Origin: Macrotis lagotis
Taxonomy: Eukaryota > Chordata > Mammalia > Peramelemorphia > Peramelidae
DNA: 64,000 bases
Direction of reading: 5' to 3'
Assembly: GCF_037893015.1 (NCBI RefSeq)
Contig: NC_133663.1
Coordinates: 4,167,378-4,231,377 of the forward strand
The notes below the pieces were generated by a model. It saw only the letters and a list, made by a program, of their open reading frames with translations, searched no databases and was not told where the DNA came from. Shown piece by piece: positions 24,756 to 37,676 of this stretch (position 1 is its first letter; the number at the start of each line of letters is the position of its first letter). The position numbers and the translations under genes are program-made.

Positions 24756-24859
24756 CCTCACTTAGCAGAAGGGTAGGTTGGGAGGTGCACTGCTGTGATC
24801 TGTCCTTCTGGTCACTAGCAGCAAATGGAAATAAAGCCCATATGATTTAAAGAATATAA

Positions 24860-25150
24860 TTTGCAAAGTGGATATTCACCCAAGTCTAACTTGCAGGGTG
24901 CTGGGGATGAAGTAGAATGTAGGAGGTGGCACCTAAGCTGGGCTTGGGGGGAAGGGAGGTATTCTATCAAGCTAAGGTGATGGAGGAGCATATTCTAGAC
25001 ATAGGACTGACCAAGTCAAAGGCACATTGGTGGGAATTGGGAATGTTATACATGGACAATGGCTGATTTGGTTCAAATGGAGAATGTGTGAAGGGAAACA
25101 ATGTGAAAGGAGATTGGAAAGGTAGGGCAGAGTCAAGTCATGAAGGAGTC
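24860..25150 (-). mobile_element. L2 LINE, antisense
   Basis: 'ggtggcacctaagctgggct', 'gaggagcatattctagacat' and 'ggtagggcagagtcaagtca' match the antisense L2 region that encodes the C-terminal RT part. No frame remains open. Confidence 0.55.
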
Positions 25151-26985
25151 TCTAGGCATCTGCTTCCCTGACCCAGTCAGTGTGTTTTGCATTCAAATGC
25201 TTATAGATGTCTAGTCTGGGCTGGACTGTGGCCCTGTTTCTAAACATCTTGAAGTTCCATGCTAGAAAAGATGTAGCACAACTATATTGGTCATATAGAC
25301 TTCCTAGACAGCTGTCTTCACACTACTGAACAATGAGCTCATTTTACCTCACAAACCCATTGGAACAATCTTTCCATTTTCTAACATATAACCTTGTAGA
25401 TAAGCCTTTATTTTGGCCCACAGGTCCCATAGCATCTGAATCACAGATAATTAATGGATGAGAAAAAGCATTACTTCATATCAGGAGTTGAAAATGCAAA
25501 TAACAAGGCCAGACAGACCCTATTTATGATGAGTTTCTACCCCAGTGAGGGGAGACAGCAACTGAAGAAGCTTTAGCTATAGGACAGATAGAAGGGCCCC
25601 CAAATCCTAAGGTTCAATGGGGAGAATGCAATAAGGTCCCAGGGGGCTCTAGGTTACCTCCCTAAGGAAGATGACAATTATTAGAACAAAGAAGATGCAG
25701 AGAAAAGGCCCAAGGTAAGGCAGCAGAAGCAAGAAGAAGGCAGCAGGGTAGAAGGAAAGTCCTGGGGGTCCTCCATCCTAGCAGAAATGGCCTGCATTTA
25801 TTTAGGAGACTGGGTATGGGGAAGGGCGGTAGACACCCTATATCCCTATTTGCTAGTCTACCTCAAGTTAAGTAAGACAATGTTCTAGATTTCAAGAATT
25901 CAAGAAACAAGAACCTAGCTATGAGATCACATATAATTGTTAACTCCATATTTCCTAACATTTACTGACCTAGAATCCCTGAAAAAGAGGGACATTTATA
26001 TAAGGGGAGTGTTTACCTACACAAAAGGGGAAACCCATTTTTAAGGAAGTCAACACCACATTCCCAAATTAGATATACATCTGCAGCACTACAGCCCACC
26101 GCTTACCCCTGGACCCCTCCAGTCTGTTGGAAAGAAACCTCTGCCAGCTTTATTCTGGCCATAGAAGTCTTGGCCATAGGCTTTTCTCCTCTTTCTCTCC
26201 TTCAAATAATTGCTTAATCATTCAATTAGGGAGATCTTTGCAGACAAACGTTAGAATCAAAATGGGGTCAGACTGATGAGGGTCCTCATCTTAGAACTCC
26301 TTGGACTCACCCAGAGATCCTTCCCTACACTTCCTGTAGTGATTGGTCACATCAGAATCTAATAGAGCAGAGCTAATCTGTATGGCTAAGCCTCCCTCCT
26401 GTGCACATTCTTGAAGGAGGCAAAAGTAGGGGTTTCTAATAGTAGCCAGCATCTTAAGCCTAAAGATTCTTATGCCAGGGGGTCAGAGAATCTGTTGGGT
26501 TTCTGGCCTGGTATATGTTGTTTATGGGCATTTTTCTTCCAAGGAATTGCTATATAATAGGTCAAGGAAATTTTTGAACCAACAAGGCAATCTGTTGCTG
26601 GACTAACCCTTTCCTATTGCATTTGGGGGCGATATCATTGCCCATATACTTCTGCAATGTGGGCACAAACTGCCAGCTTGGAAAAAAGAGCTGCAAACTG
26701 AACAGCCTGCTTCTACAAATAAATGGCTGGTGAGAACAACGCTCACCCTTTTCTCAGGAAGACTCTACCTCACAGTCCCCAAACCCACATATCTCCAACT
26801 CAAGAGCAAACACAAGATTTCAAGTAGCATCTTTATGGAGGATTTAGAGTCTCTGAATTGAGAGAGAGAAAAAACAGAGAGACAGACAAAGCCAAATAGA
26901 GACAGAGACAGAGACACACACAGAGCCAGAGCCAGAAAGAGATAAACAAAGAGACAAAGACAGAGAGACATTGTGGTGATGGTGG
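25150..26985. other. Gene-free unique sequence
   Basis: No exon, RNA gene or recognisable repeat is seen. A mild AGAGAC-rich stretch at about 26860-26970 leads into the AGT repeat. Confidence 0.5.
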
Positions 26986-26989
26986 GTGA

Positions 26990-27014
26990 TGGTGCTGGTG
27001 GTAGCAGTAGTAGC

Positions 27015-27073
<59 letters not shown>

Positions 27074-27115
27074 TAGTAATAGTAGTAGTAGTAATAGTTG
27101 TAGCAGCAGCAGCCC
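26990..27115 (+). repeat. (AGT)n trinucleotide repeat
   Basis: About 120 bp of GTA/AGT units with AGC variants at both edges. Reading frames through it give poly-Ser or, on the other strand, poly-Leu, which are artefacts. It lies in intergenic DNA. Confidence 0.95.
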
Positions 27116-27299
27116 CATTCTAATGGTAGCTGGAAAAATAGTAAGTACCAATTTAAGTCTGGATCAACATCTCAGGAGGCCATGCCCCAGTAATTCTGAG
27201 TGTGCAGATATTGCCAAGCTTCCCTATGCAAATAAAATGTCTCCCTACTTCTTCCCTTTGGGAGTCTGTTATATGACCCTGTACACCAAATATTTCAAG

Positions 27300-27560
27300 T
27301 ATCATCCCAGGTTCAGGGTGGGGAAATAACTTAACCATGATCTCAGAGCAAAGAACTGAATTTGAACCAGGCCTTCCTGACTCTGAATCCAGAACTCTCT
27401 CCAGTATAGCTCCACAATTCAAAGAGGTAGGAGACCACTTGGGTTTTAATGAACCCATCCATCCATCCATGGATCCATCGACAAACATTTACCGTGCTAG
27501 ACATTTGAGGAAGGGACACAAAAATAAACATACTCTAATTTCAATGAGATTACATTCTAT
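27300..27560 (-). mobile_element. MIR-like and L2-like fragments, antisense
   Basis: 27305-27415 ('aactgaatttgaaccaggcc', 'ttcctgactctgaatcc') is antisense MIR-like. 27465-27560 ('acaaacatttaccgtgctag', 'gattacattctatctgag') resembles the antisense L2 3' end. Confidence 0.5.
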
Positions 27561-29625
27561 CTGAGGTCCCTGTACACATGTAAAGACATGGATATATGAA
27601 ACACATGTACATGTGTGTTTATTACACATATTGATTGCATGCTTAATCTATCACTATCTGGGTAGATAAATGTATAGGTCAATGTCTATATGTAGCCTCA
27701 CACATTCATACAAGATGATGCAATTTGGGGGATGGGGATTGAGGAAGACTTGCAACCCCAAATAAGAGAGGACATGGATGCTAATGTGAGGTAGGTATGA
27801 TTCAGAGTTGATGGGATCCTTCCACCCACCAACATCACCCCACAGGCCATAAGCCTGGCAGGTGTTCTAAGGAGGCCAAACAGGGAGCCAGGCCAGCAGA
27901 GCAGAGTCAGGAAGAGGCGCAGCAAAATGGTCCCATGACCTCACCAGCCCACTGGCATATGAATCAATACTAGAAAAGATCACAAGGTACAAGATTGGAA
28001 GGCCCAGAGGGAATGGTGCAATCAGTCAGTTGTCTCTTTTCCTCCATGCATCCTCCCTGGCCTTTCTCCTCATCTGATGCTGACCTACTGGCCTCAGAGG
28101 CTCCCATTTCCATTTTAATCCCTTGGATTTAGGTGCTCCAAAGAACCCAGAAATTGACCTGACCGATTGTTCTGCCTCGGATTCAGACCTTTTCCCCCTC
28201 TTTTTGTTCTCAGTCCCCACAACGGTCCTGATCATCAGTTGTGTGTCTCTTCTCCCCTTCCCCTTTTCCACCTCCTGCATCAGAACACCACCAGATGAAA
28301 GATAAATTCCTCTCCTGGCTACTCCAACTCTGAACACCCTGGAGAGCTCCACCTATCTGGCCCCCATCAGCTTTCCAATGATGGGCACTTCATTGATTTC
28401 TAGGCTTCCAATCAATTCCTCACTTTCTTTGCTGTCCTCCCCTTTCTGCTCCTCTTGGGCAGATTTAATTAGAGGAATGCATTTTATAGGAATGTGAATC
28501 CAGGAAAATTTCAATTCCTCCTGTTCTATGGATTGGGGAGGTTGGGGAAGGACAGCAGTGGGAGGAACAGATGGGGTAAGCAGTGAAATTTGTCACTCCC
28601 AATGAATGGACCTGTGACCTGAGTTATGCTCCTCATTTCTCACAACTCATAGTAACACTTAGCAAGTTTTTAAAAAAATGATTAGACCCCAAGTTCCTCT
28701 ATTTTAGTATGACCTTTGGAAACCAGGGGTTTCTAAAGCAATTTTGGGCCAGGCTTGGAAGCTTAAGCTTCCAAGTGCAGGAGGGCCTTGCAGGATGGGA
28801 GAGACTGGAGGGCTTATAGCCTAGGTCAAATCCATTTGTTACCCACTTGCCTTTCCAAGAAAGCCACTGAGGAAAAGAGGGGCCTCAGTGACAAATGAAC
28901 TGAGCAGAATAACAAGAGAATGAAATGAGGCAGGAGAGCAAGTCAAAACAAGCAGCCTAGAGGAGCTTGCCCTTGGGGAGCCTGGGGGGCTGCTCAACAG
29001 ATTTCCTCTGGGTGCTTTATCCCCTTGGTTGTGTCAATTTAATGATGGTGCCAATGAGCAAATACCCATGGTTGGGTCGTAAAACCAATCAGGTTTTAAT
29101 TTTATGAGAGATAAATCCCCTAGAATCTTGTTTCTGGAGTTGATACCTAGATTTTCATTGGCAGTAAGGGCCTAGTAAACTTCTTTCTTTTTATTGAGGA
29201 ATAACATGATTTCTCAAAGATGATTAAACTGAAACAACAGAGATGAAGAATGGTGATCTTTTCTCAGGAAGGAGCAAAATCATTGACTTTTAAACTCTTC
29301 TGAAAGAAAACAGTATGAGCTTTGAGACAGGAGATCTGAATTTCAGACTTATGGGTCAATGTAGCCTCTCCATGTGAAATCAGGCCACTTTCACCTGTTA
29401 CTAAATACATATAAGTTTTTGTTTAAGCCTGATGTTTTTATGGTACTTTAAAAATTTCAAGTCTCATCTGAAACTCATAATAATATTTCAAGGATTATTT
29501 TTCCAAAGTTCCCTTCTGATTGCCCGTGCATAGACACTAGACAACAATCTGCTGCTTTGTCATTGTTCACTTATGATTGATTCTGGGTGAGCCCATTGGA
29601 GCTTTTTTGGCAGAAAGGCCAGAGT
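27560..29625. other. Gene-free sequence with possible enhancer-like motifs
   Basis: No exon or clear repeat is recognised. At 28463-28520 a homeodomain-type 'tttaattaga' is followed by two TEAD-type GGAATG motifs about 18 bp apart. At 29010-29125 a unique, AT-rich, CCAAT-containing stretch occurs. Both are candidates only. Confidence 0.35.
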
Positions 29626-29629
29626 GGTA

Positions 29630-29750
29630 TTAAATGAGGACAGTGAGGCTCATCCAGGTTAAGTGACCACAGCTGGTATCAGAGACAAGATTTGAACCCA
29701 AGAGTTCTTGAGTCCCGGTTCAACTCACAATGTCCCCTTTCTTCAGATAT
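29630..29750 (-). mobile_element. MIR-like fragment, antisense
   Basis: 'aggacagtgaggctcatcca', 'gttaagtgaccacagctggt' and 'gatttgaacccaagagttct' give the antisense MIR order. Confidence 0.6.
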
Positions 29751-29789
29751 GGAACCTAGTCCTAGGAGCTGGGGGGAAAGGGGAGAGGG

Positions 29790-30800
29790 GAGGATCATTA
29801 ATCAATGAACAAATATTCACTAAAAATCTACCATATCCCAGGGACTCTGCTATTCTGGGTCCATAAAGAACCTTTTTTTTTTTTCTTCTAGGTGGGCTAC
29901 AAGCATAGATAAAAAAAAATGCAAGATGTTTTGGAGATAAATGAAAAGCACAGGACGGGGTGGGGTGGAGAAGGGCACTGCAGTTGGGGAGGAAAGACAT
30001 TAAGGAATGAACCTTCAAAGGAACTCTGGAATTCTAAGAAGCTTAAGTGAGGGAGTGAATACATTCCAGACATGAGGGACTGGTCATGAACGTGCAGAAT
30101 CAAGAAATGGAGCATCATCAAGAGAATAGCAAGGAAGCCAACATTATCACTGGGTTGTAGAGTATAGAGAGAGGTATGAGATGTTAGAAGAAAGGACAGG
30201 TAGGAAGAATCTGGGTTTTAAAGGACTGTATGTGATAAACAGATTGCATTTGTGGCAATAGGGATCCACAGGAGTTGCAATAGGAAAGTTATAGTCAGAC
30301 CTGTCCTTCAGGAAGATTGGTTTGACAGTTGAGTGGAGGGAAGTGAGGCAAAGAGATCAACCTGAAGGCTATCAGGCCATAGGCAGGGGGTAAGGTGATA
30401 ATGCCATGCACTAGTGTGGTGGTAGCAGCAGTGTTTTTCTCACAGGAGAGAAGAGGAAATATATGAGATTTTACCTTATGGAGGTAAAATGAACAGGACT
30501 TGGTGACACATTGGATATGAGGTGGAAAGATGAGAAAGGAGTTGAAGATGACACCTCAATCATGAGTCTAGATAACTGGGAAGATATCAATACTCTTGGA
30601 ACCAATAGGGGAAATTGGAGGATGATGGAGTTTGGATAAAGGTTTGAATTCAGTTTTGGCTATGTTAAATTTAAGATTTCTATGGGAGATTCAGTTTGAG
30701 ATGTTCAATAGGCAGGCAGAGAGATAGAAAGATGCTAATGGAATTCATCAGAACTTCTGAAAACATCAGATAAGAGAGTGGCAAAGAAGATAAACTAGAT
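29790..30800 (-). mobile_element. L2 LINE, about 1 kb, antisense
   Basis: This is the longest L2 in the window. The order 'aatgaacaaatattcactaa' (29800), 'attctaagaagcttaagtga' (30030), 'gcaataggaaagttatagtc' (30277), 'aggaagattggtttgaca' (30310), 'gaaaggagttgaagatgaca' (30534) and 'ttggctatgttaaatttaag' (30657) follows the L2 3' end and RT ORF in antisense. The ORF is fully decayed. Confidence 0.65.
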
Positions 30801-31034
30801 ACCATGCTTACCAGGTATGACCATTTTGATTAGAGGGAGCTTATTTTAGACCAAAAATTTGTGAGTTCAATCATAATAATTCAGAGCCTCCAGGCAGAAG
30901 ATTTCCAAACATTTAAGTATAAGTTGGTTTCTTTGCTAAAATTTAAATCTATATTTATTCTAATTAACCTTTGGATTCTTTGTGGTTGAAGAATCATGAG
31001 GCCAAAATTGTTTGTGTAACAAAGCTACTTAGTA

Positions 31035-31290
31035 GGCAATTAACTGGCACAGTGGATGGAGTGCCAGGCCTGGAGTGAGGAAAACTCATCTTCTTGAGTA
31101 AAACTCTAGGCTCAGAAATGTAATAGCTGTGTGACCTTGAGTGAGTCACTTCACCCTGTTTGTCTTAGTTTCCTTATCTGTAAAATGAACTGGAGAAGGA
31201 AATGGCAAATTACACTAGTATCTCTGCCAAGAAAACCCCACTTGAGCTCACAAAGAGTTAAATACAACTGAACAACGACAAAACAACAGA
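31035..31290 (+). mobile_element. MAR1-like SINE (RTE-type tail)
   Basis: 'aactggcacagtggatggag', 'agtttccttatctgtaaaat', 'ggagaaggaaatggcaaatt', 'ctgccaagaaaaccccac' and 'caactgaacaacgac' give the MAR1-type order, with a decayed head. Confidence 0.8.
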
Positions 31291-31372
31291 TTGTTGTTTA
31301 GTGTCTATGTATAGACCATGGGAGGGTAATTTGGAAAAATAATCCTTACAATATTATTATGAGTTTCATATA

Positions 31373-31402
31373 TGTGTGTGTGTGTGTGTGTATGTGTGTG
31401 TA
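31373..31402 (+). repeat. (TG)n microsatellite
   Basis: A short TGTGTG tract with one ATG interruption. Confidence 0.9.
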
Positions 31403-31879
31403 TCAATCTATATATAAAGAAACTGAGGCACAGAGAAAGGAAATAATTTTTCCAAAGTTGTTGTTCATTCTTTGTTTCAGAGAGGATAAATGACATGGCA
31501 CCTGCATCATGGTCTTTGAACAAATTGTTCTCATCCACCTATTCTTACAAGGGAAGTCTTTGCAAGATTGAGGTAAACAGCCCCTAACTTCATTAAAGGG
31601 TTTGAGACCTGGGGGTTTTCCTTCAACCTAATTCAGATAGACAAAGGTGGATGAGCAGGCCTGGAAAGTGCCAGGCCCTTGCCCCTGAGGACACTATACC
31701 CTCCAGGAAGTTGTAGCATGCTCAGCAACCACACCCTAATAAATCATTTCAGCAGACAGGATAAACCAGGGTGTTTCAGACCTATCAGGGAATTAGGGGG
31801 TATCTACCCCAAGCATGGGCTGGATGAGAACAATTTGTTCCACAGTCCATGAAAGTGGCTGAAGCAGGTGATGTGGAGC

Positions 31880-34380
31880 TCTTAGAGCTTGATTAGACAT
31901 AGAAGATGCCAAGGTCAGCCACTACATCTAGAGCAATGGCCAGGTGTCTTGACTCTGTCTTGTCACTGGACTGTGATAACTTTGGAAGTGAGAGTGAGAC
32001 TGATGCCTTCATGCAACTCTGCCTCACTTCAATCCAATTTACACATGAAGACATCACCCCTACCCTTTTTACTATTCCTGTCTCAAAGTCGAAAGGTAAA
32101 TGATGAAGCAGGATGTGTGGATACACCGGGAACTGTAGTCACAACCCTCTACACCAGTGGCCCAGGCCATAGGATCTTTTCCCTACTGAAAGCAGCAGTG
32201 GAATTGGGCAGCCTTTTAAGGATCACCTCCTGGTATGAGGAAGGGTCTATAAAATGTGCCCTAAAAATTGTCTGCTTACCCAATCCTGGCCTGATTACTG
32301 TGACAGGCAGGAATCCCACCCTGAAGTGAAAACAAAAATGTACAAAAACTTGAAAGAAGATTCATTCCACTCACCACTGATGCAAGGAATGTGCACACAC
32401 TTATGAACAACACAAAATCGAATAGACCTGGAAGACGAGCAGTTCTTATGGCAAGGGAACTCAGCAGGTATCACACCTAAAGAGCAGCCCTGTGTGAAAC
32501 AAGGCTGGCAAATGAAGGTCAGCTTCCTGAAGTCAAAACTGGATACGCATTTTTCTGGAGTGGTCACAGTGAAGGGAAGGACCATGAAGCTGGGGTAGGT
32601 TTGCAATCAAAATTAATCCAGTCAACAAGATTATATGCCTATCAAATGAAGTGGACTTCAGGCTCATGACAATGCAATTGCCACTTGCATGAAAACACCA
32701 TGCCACTGTCATTAGCACCTGTGTTCCCACCATAAGGAATCCTGATGAAGTCAAAGAAAGCAATGAAGACCTGAAGACCCTTATCATCAATGTATCAAGA
32801 GGACAAACTTATAATTCTGGGTGATATTAATGCTAGAGAAGTCTTAGATTATCACATATGGCAGGGAGTCCTTGGGAGGAATGGAATTGGAAACAGCAAG
32901 AGTGATAGTCATCTACTACTGAAGACTTGTGCATCTCATGACCTTCTCATCACCAGCACTGTCTTCCATTTACCTAAATGCAATAAAACTTCCTGGAGGC
33001 ACCTGTAGCAAAAATTGGCATCTAATAGACTAATGATTACAGAGAGAAGAGAAATACAGGATGTGAGAATGATGAAGGCAATGTGTGGTGAGATCAGAGA
33101 CCTCGGATACTATCCATTGTGGGGTTTATGAAAAACTGTGTCAAAATTTAGTTGTCCAGAGAAGTTCATCAGTTTCATGACAGCAAGTTCTGGATAGCAG
33201 ATGATGCTCTCCAGATTTCCTGGTCACCTAGAGAGTAAAAACAAGGCTATTTCTTTGCTGCCCTGCTACTTAGCATGATGTTTTCAGCCCTACTATAACT
33301 AACGTGTTCACTGAGGAAGAGCACGGCATCAAGGTCAGCTACCACGCTGAGGGTAAATTCTGCAATTTGAAAAGGCTACACACCAAAACCAAAGTGGAGG
33401 GAGTGTTGGTGCATGATAGATGGTTGGTTGTGCACTCACAGCAGCCCCTGAAGCCAAGATGAAACAAAATATAGATTGAGTCTCTGCTGCTTGTGCTCAT
33501 TTTGACCTAACAATTAATACTAAGAAAACACACCCCATCTATCAGTACTACACCATCCATATAAGGAACCATTAATTACAGCAAATGGAGAAGCTCTGAG
33601 TACTGTGGACAAGTTCATTTACCTTGACAGTGTCCTTTCCAGGGAGGTACACATGGACAATGAGGTGGACACATACATTGTCAGAGCTAGCTTAGATTCC
33701 TGTCTTGGAGTCTTCAAAGGAAAGAGATATTAGACTGATTACCAAACTGAAGGTCTACAGAGCTGTTGTGCTGACCTCATGGCTATATACCTGTAAAATC
33801 TGGACAGTCTACCAGTGCCATGTCTGGAAACTGAGTGGCTTCCATTTAAATTATCTTGGGAAGATTCTGAAGATCACCTGGTGGGAGAAGGCACCAGACA
33901 CTGAGGTCCTTTCCTGAGCTAAACTGTCAAACAATCAAATGTTACTAGAGAGAATGCAACTACGATAGGCTGGCCATGCTGTCAGAAGGCCAGAAGCACA
34001 CTTGCCAAAAAGACTATTTTTATGGAGAATTCCCACAGGGCAAGGGCTCACAAGGTGGGTCAGAAAAAAAGGGTACAAGGACTGTCAATGTCTCTCAAGA
34101 ACTTTGAAATTACTTGGGAAGTGTGAGGGATACTGCACAGGACCCCTCAGAATGGCACGTTCCGTATTCTCTGAGCAAGGCAGAATGGGAGCAGCTCAAA
34201 AGAAACATGAGATGCTTACATTTAGAGTAACCATGTCAGGTGTTCATAAGGATTATTTGTGCTGGATCTGTGGTAAGGCATTGCAAGCTCATATTGGTCT
34301 GTTCAACCTCAGTAGGTCACTTATCTCTGACATAGCATCTCCTTTTGGTCCTCTGATAATGGACAAGAACCAACATATAT
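31880..34380 (+). mobile_element. RTE-clade LINE, decayed
   Basis: The + strand frames, read in pieces, give an RTE-type polyprotein. The 5' part (31890-32100) is non-coding. The endonuclease domain at about 32400-33010 shows 'DKLIILGDINAR' and 'LGRNGIGNSKSDSHLLL'. The C-terminal part shows 'LITKLKVYRAVVLTSWLYTC' (about 33735) and 'FHLNYLGKILKITWWEK' (about 33840). A zinc-finger-like terminus 'CWICGKALQAHIGLF' follows (about 34260). Most of the catalytic RT core is missing or unrecognisable and frames shift repeatedly. The 3' end runs into CT/TATC microsatellites. RTE elements mobilise MAR1-type SINEs such as those at 22.7 and 31.1 kb. The subfamily is uncertain (BovB/RTE1-like). Confidence 0.75.
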
Positions 34381-34385
34381 ACACC

Positions 34386-34430
34386 TCTCTCTCTCTCTCT
34401 CTCTCCATATATATCATCTATCTATATATC

Positions 34431-34477
<47 letters not shown>

Positions 34478-34496
34478 ATCTATCTATCTATCTACA
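34386..34496 (+). repeat. (CT)n and (ATCT)n compound microsatellite
   Basis: A CTCTCT tract is followed by 'atatatcatc' and a long run of TATC units. It sits at or near the 3' end of the RTE element. Confidence 0.95.
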
Positions 34497-34499
34497 TTC

Positions 34500-35720
34500 A
34501 CATATAGACATATGCACACTCCTCTAGGTCGGCAATTCTATGGTTTTTATTTTACTCTCTTAATTGGATTTTTAGGGTTTTGACTTAGAGAGTCCCTTAA
34601 AGATCCTTGCATCTCTAGTGCCTTGCACCCAAGGGCTGCTGACTAAATAACCATTGAATGGAAAAGATACAATACTTGCTCTGAATTTGAGGGGACTACT
34701 AGAACTGGAGTTGAGAACCAAACAATTGCTTGGCCATTTCTAAGTGAAGCTGAACTGGCAGCTCTTGGCAGCTTTCTTTCCTTTGCCCATCTCCTTGGTT
34801 AGGTCCCTGGCCTCTTCCTCCTCTGTCACCAGAGAGGTTTGTGATATTGATACAGGGCTTATCTGGGCTTAATGAAGCACTTTCCTTCTCAGAAAGTAAG
34901 AATTATCCCATAAACATCCAAGACAAACCCTAGACAACTTTTTCTATTGGGTTTGTTGGAAATAAGAATGAGGTACTTTGGTCTTCCTTAACCCAGTGAT
35001 TAATTCATCATTTATCATTTATCATTTCATCCATAAATTCATTCACATTACACCTGGGTCCCAGAAGAGGGTGTGCTTTTCTTCTATTTTAAGGCCTTGA
35101 AGCTCTGTTTGATTCATTTAAGGATCTTGTACATAAATCCTGGAATTTCCTATTTTGGTACTGGCCCTTTGTCCCCACTCAGAAAGATTTCTGGGGCCTG
35201 AGCATCCTTCCTGCACCCTCTCCCACCCCACCCCCAATCCACTAGCTCTTAGCTGCTGAGGGCCTTCCAGGGGCATACTGCCAACTCTTTTGTCCCCAGA
35301 GATTTGGAGATATGGAGAGCATCCTAATACACCAAATGCACACTTAAGGCATCTTTCCCCTTTGGGATTCTGGAGGTTTCCTTGCCAAGAAAAGATTCTG
35401 AGGGTTTTTCAGCATATAGACTAGTAGACACTGATGGAAACACCCCTTCTCATTTTGAAGCAATTGGACACAGCAGATTGCTGCACATTTCTTTTCAGAA
35501 CAGAGAGACCCACAAGAAGTTTCCAGGGATTTATTTTTTTTCCGCTTGGACACCTCAAGGAGGAGCAGTAAAATTAGAAGACCAGATTGTGGGAGTATGT
35601 TGCCAAGCCAATATTGCCCTCACTCAAGTATCTCTTCTGAAGATCTACAGTTAGTAAACTTTGGCCATTGCTCAGTGTCCCCAGTCCTAGCCCAGGAGAC
35701 AGACCTTCTTTAAGGGTATG
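34500..35720. other. Gene-free unique sequence
   Basis: No exon, RNA gene or confident repeat is recognised. A small 'catttatcatttatcatttc' duplication occurs near 35010. Confidence 0.5.
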
Positions 35721-35724
35721 ACTT

Positions 35725-36590
35725 TTAAAAAAATATAATTTTAATTTTTTTATTTCCACATAATAATGTTGTGAAAGAAAACACAATCACCCACTTCCAT
35801 TAAAGTAGAGGAAAAAGTATGGTTTGATTTTCATTCAGACAACATCAGTTCTTTCTCTTAAGATGAATAGCATTTTCCATTGTAAGTCCTGCATAAATGT
35901 CTTGGATCACTGGATCACTGAGAATAGCTAAGTAACAGTGTACCACATTTTCCTGGTACTGCTCATTTCACTTTGCTTCAGATCATGAAATACTTTCTAG
36001 TTTTTTCCAGAAGTATCCTGTTCATCATTTATGGCATACTATTTCATCGTGATTATATACAACTTTTACATCCATTCTCCAATTGAGAGATATCTCCTGA
36101 TTTGAATTTTTTGCCATCATTAAAAGAGCTGCTATATTTTTGTACATATAAATCCTTTTCTTTTTTTTTTAATCTCTTTGGGTTATAGACCTAGGCATGA
36201 TAATTCTTGGTCAAAGGGTATGCTTGGTTTTATAGTCCTTTGGGGAATACTTCCAGACTGATCTACAGAGTCATTGAATCAGTATTCAATTTTGCCGACA
36301 GAACATTAGCATCTCAATTTTCCTACACGCGCTCCAACACTTGTCATTTTCCTTTTTCTGTCATTATTAATCAATCTGCTGGGTGTGAGGTGATACTTTA
36401 GAATTGTTTTTATTTGCATTTCTCTAATCAATAGTGATTCAGAGCATTATTATATGATAACTCTATTTCATGTGGAAAACTGATCATATCCTTTGATCAT
36501 TTATAAACAGATGAGTAGCTCTTTTTCTGTAAATTTGATTGTTCTCTACATCTTTGAGAAATAAAATTTTTACAAGAAATTTGTTGTAAA
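35725..36590 (-). mobile_element. L1 LINE 3' part, antisense
   Basis: The reverse complement gives the classic marsupial L1 3' order: the ORF2 C-terminus ('tttgcatttctctaatcaat' at 36412, 'gctgggtgtgaggtgatact' at 36379, 'gggttatagacctaggc' at 36179, 'gagctgctatatttttgtac' at 36127) and the 3' UTR ('gctcatttcactttgcttc' at 35961, 'catcagttctttctcttaag' at 35844). A T-rich stretch at 35725-35755 is the complement of the poly(A) tail. Confidence 0.85.
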
Positions 36591-37511
36591 TGTTTTCACA
36601 GTGTTGATTACTAAGTATTTCCCTCCATCCTATCTTCCCTACTGTGTCTCCTACTCTCACTCTCCTTTCACCCTCTCCATTCACAAAAGCATTTTGCTTC
36701 TGATTTTTACCTCCCCCAATCGGTCCTCCCTTCTAACCCTTCACTCCTTCTCTTATTTCCTTCCTCTCCTGCTTTTTGTATCTGGTTTTCCCACTGAGCC
36801 AATTTCAAAGAGATTAAGGTGAACATGATCCCCTTACCTCCCCATTCCTTTCCTTCACTCTAAAATCTCCTTTGTATCTCTTTTATGTCAGATAATTTGC
36901 CTCATTCTCCCTCTCCCTCTTCCAACACCTTTGTTTTCTTTTGGCAATTATTCCTTAGCATTCAGCTCACATCCCTGGTCTCTGTAGATGCATGCTCCTT
37001 GTAATTGCTCTAATAATGTTAAGGTTTTTAGGAGTTGCAAGTAACATTTTCCTATGTAGGAGTGTTAACAGTTTAATCTTAGTGAATTCCTTATGATTTT
37101 TCTTTCATGTTTACCTAATACTTCTTTTCGGGTCTTCCTTTGATAGTACAATTTTCTATTCAACTCTGGTCTTTTCATTAGAAATTCTTTAAAGTCCTCT
37201 ATTTCACTGAATACCTATTTTTCCTCCTGATGGATTATATTTAGTTTTGCTGGGTAGGTAATTTTTGCTAATAACTCAAGCTCCTTTGTCCTTCAGGATA
37301 TCATAACCCAAACTCTTTGATCCTTTAATGTAGAAATTGTTAAATCTGTGTTAACGTGACTGTGGCTTCTCAATATTTGCGTGGTTTCTTTCTGGTTGCT
37401 TGCAGTATATTTTTCCTTGATCTGGGAACTACAGGATGTCTTTCAAGAGGTGGTTGGGGAATTCCTTTAAGTTCTATCTTCCCCTCTGATTCCAGTTTTC
37501 CTTGATCCTTT

Positions 37512-37676
37512 CTTTTTCTTTTTCTTTTTAGGTTTTTTGCAAGGCAAATGGGGTTAAGTGACTTGCCCAAGGTCACACAGCTAGGTAATTATTAAGTGTC
37601 TGAGGCCGGATTTGAACTCAGGTCTTCCTGACTCCAGGGCCAGTGTTCTATCCACTATACCACCTAGCTGCCCCCA
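37512..37676 (-). mobile_element. tRNA-derived SINE, antisense
   Basis: T-rich tail first, then 'ttgcaaggcaaatggggtta', 'aggtaattattaagtgtctg', 'ggtcttcctgactccagggc' and 'ccacctagctgccccc'. It is well preserved and is inserted in the L1/HAL1 ORF1 remnant. Confidence 0.92.

Noticed and set aside
26765-27329. Poly-Ser and poly-Leu proteins
   Set aside because: Both are readings of the AGT repeat on opposite strands.
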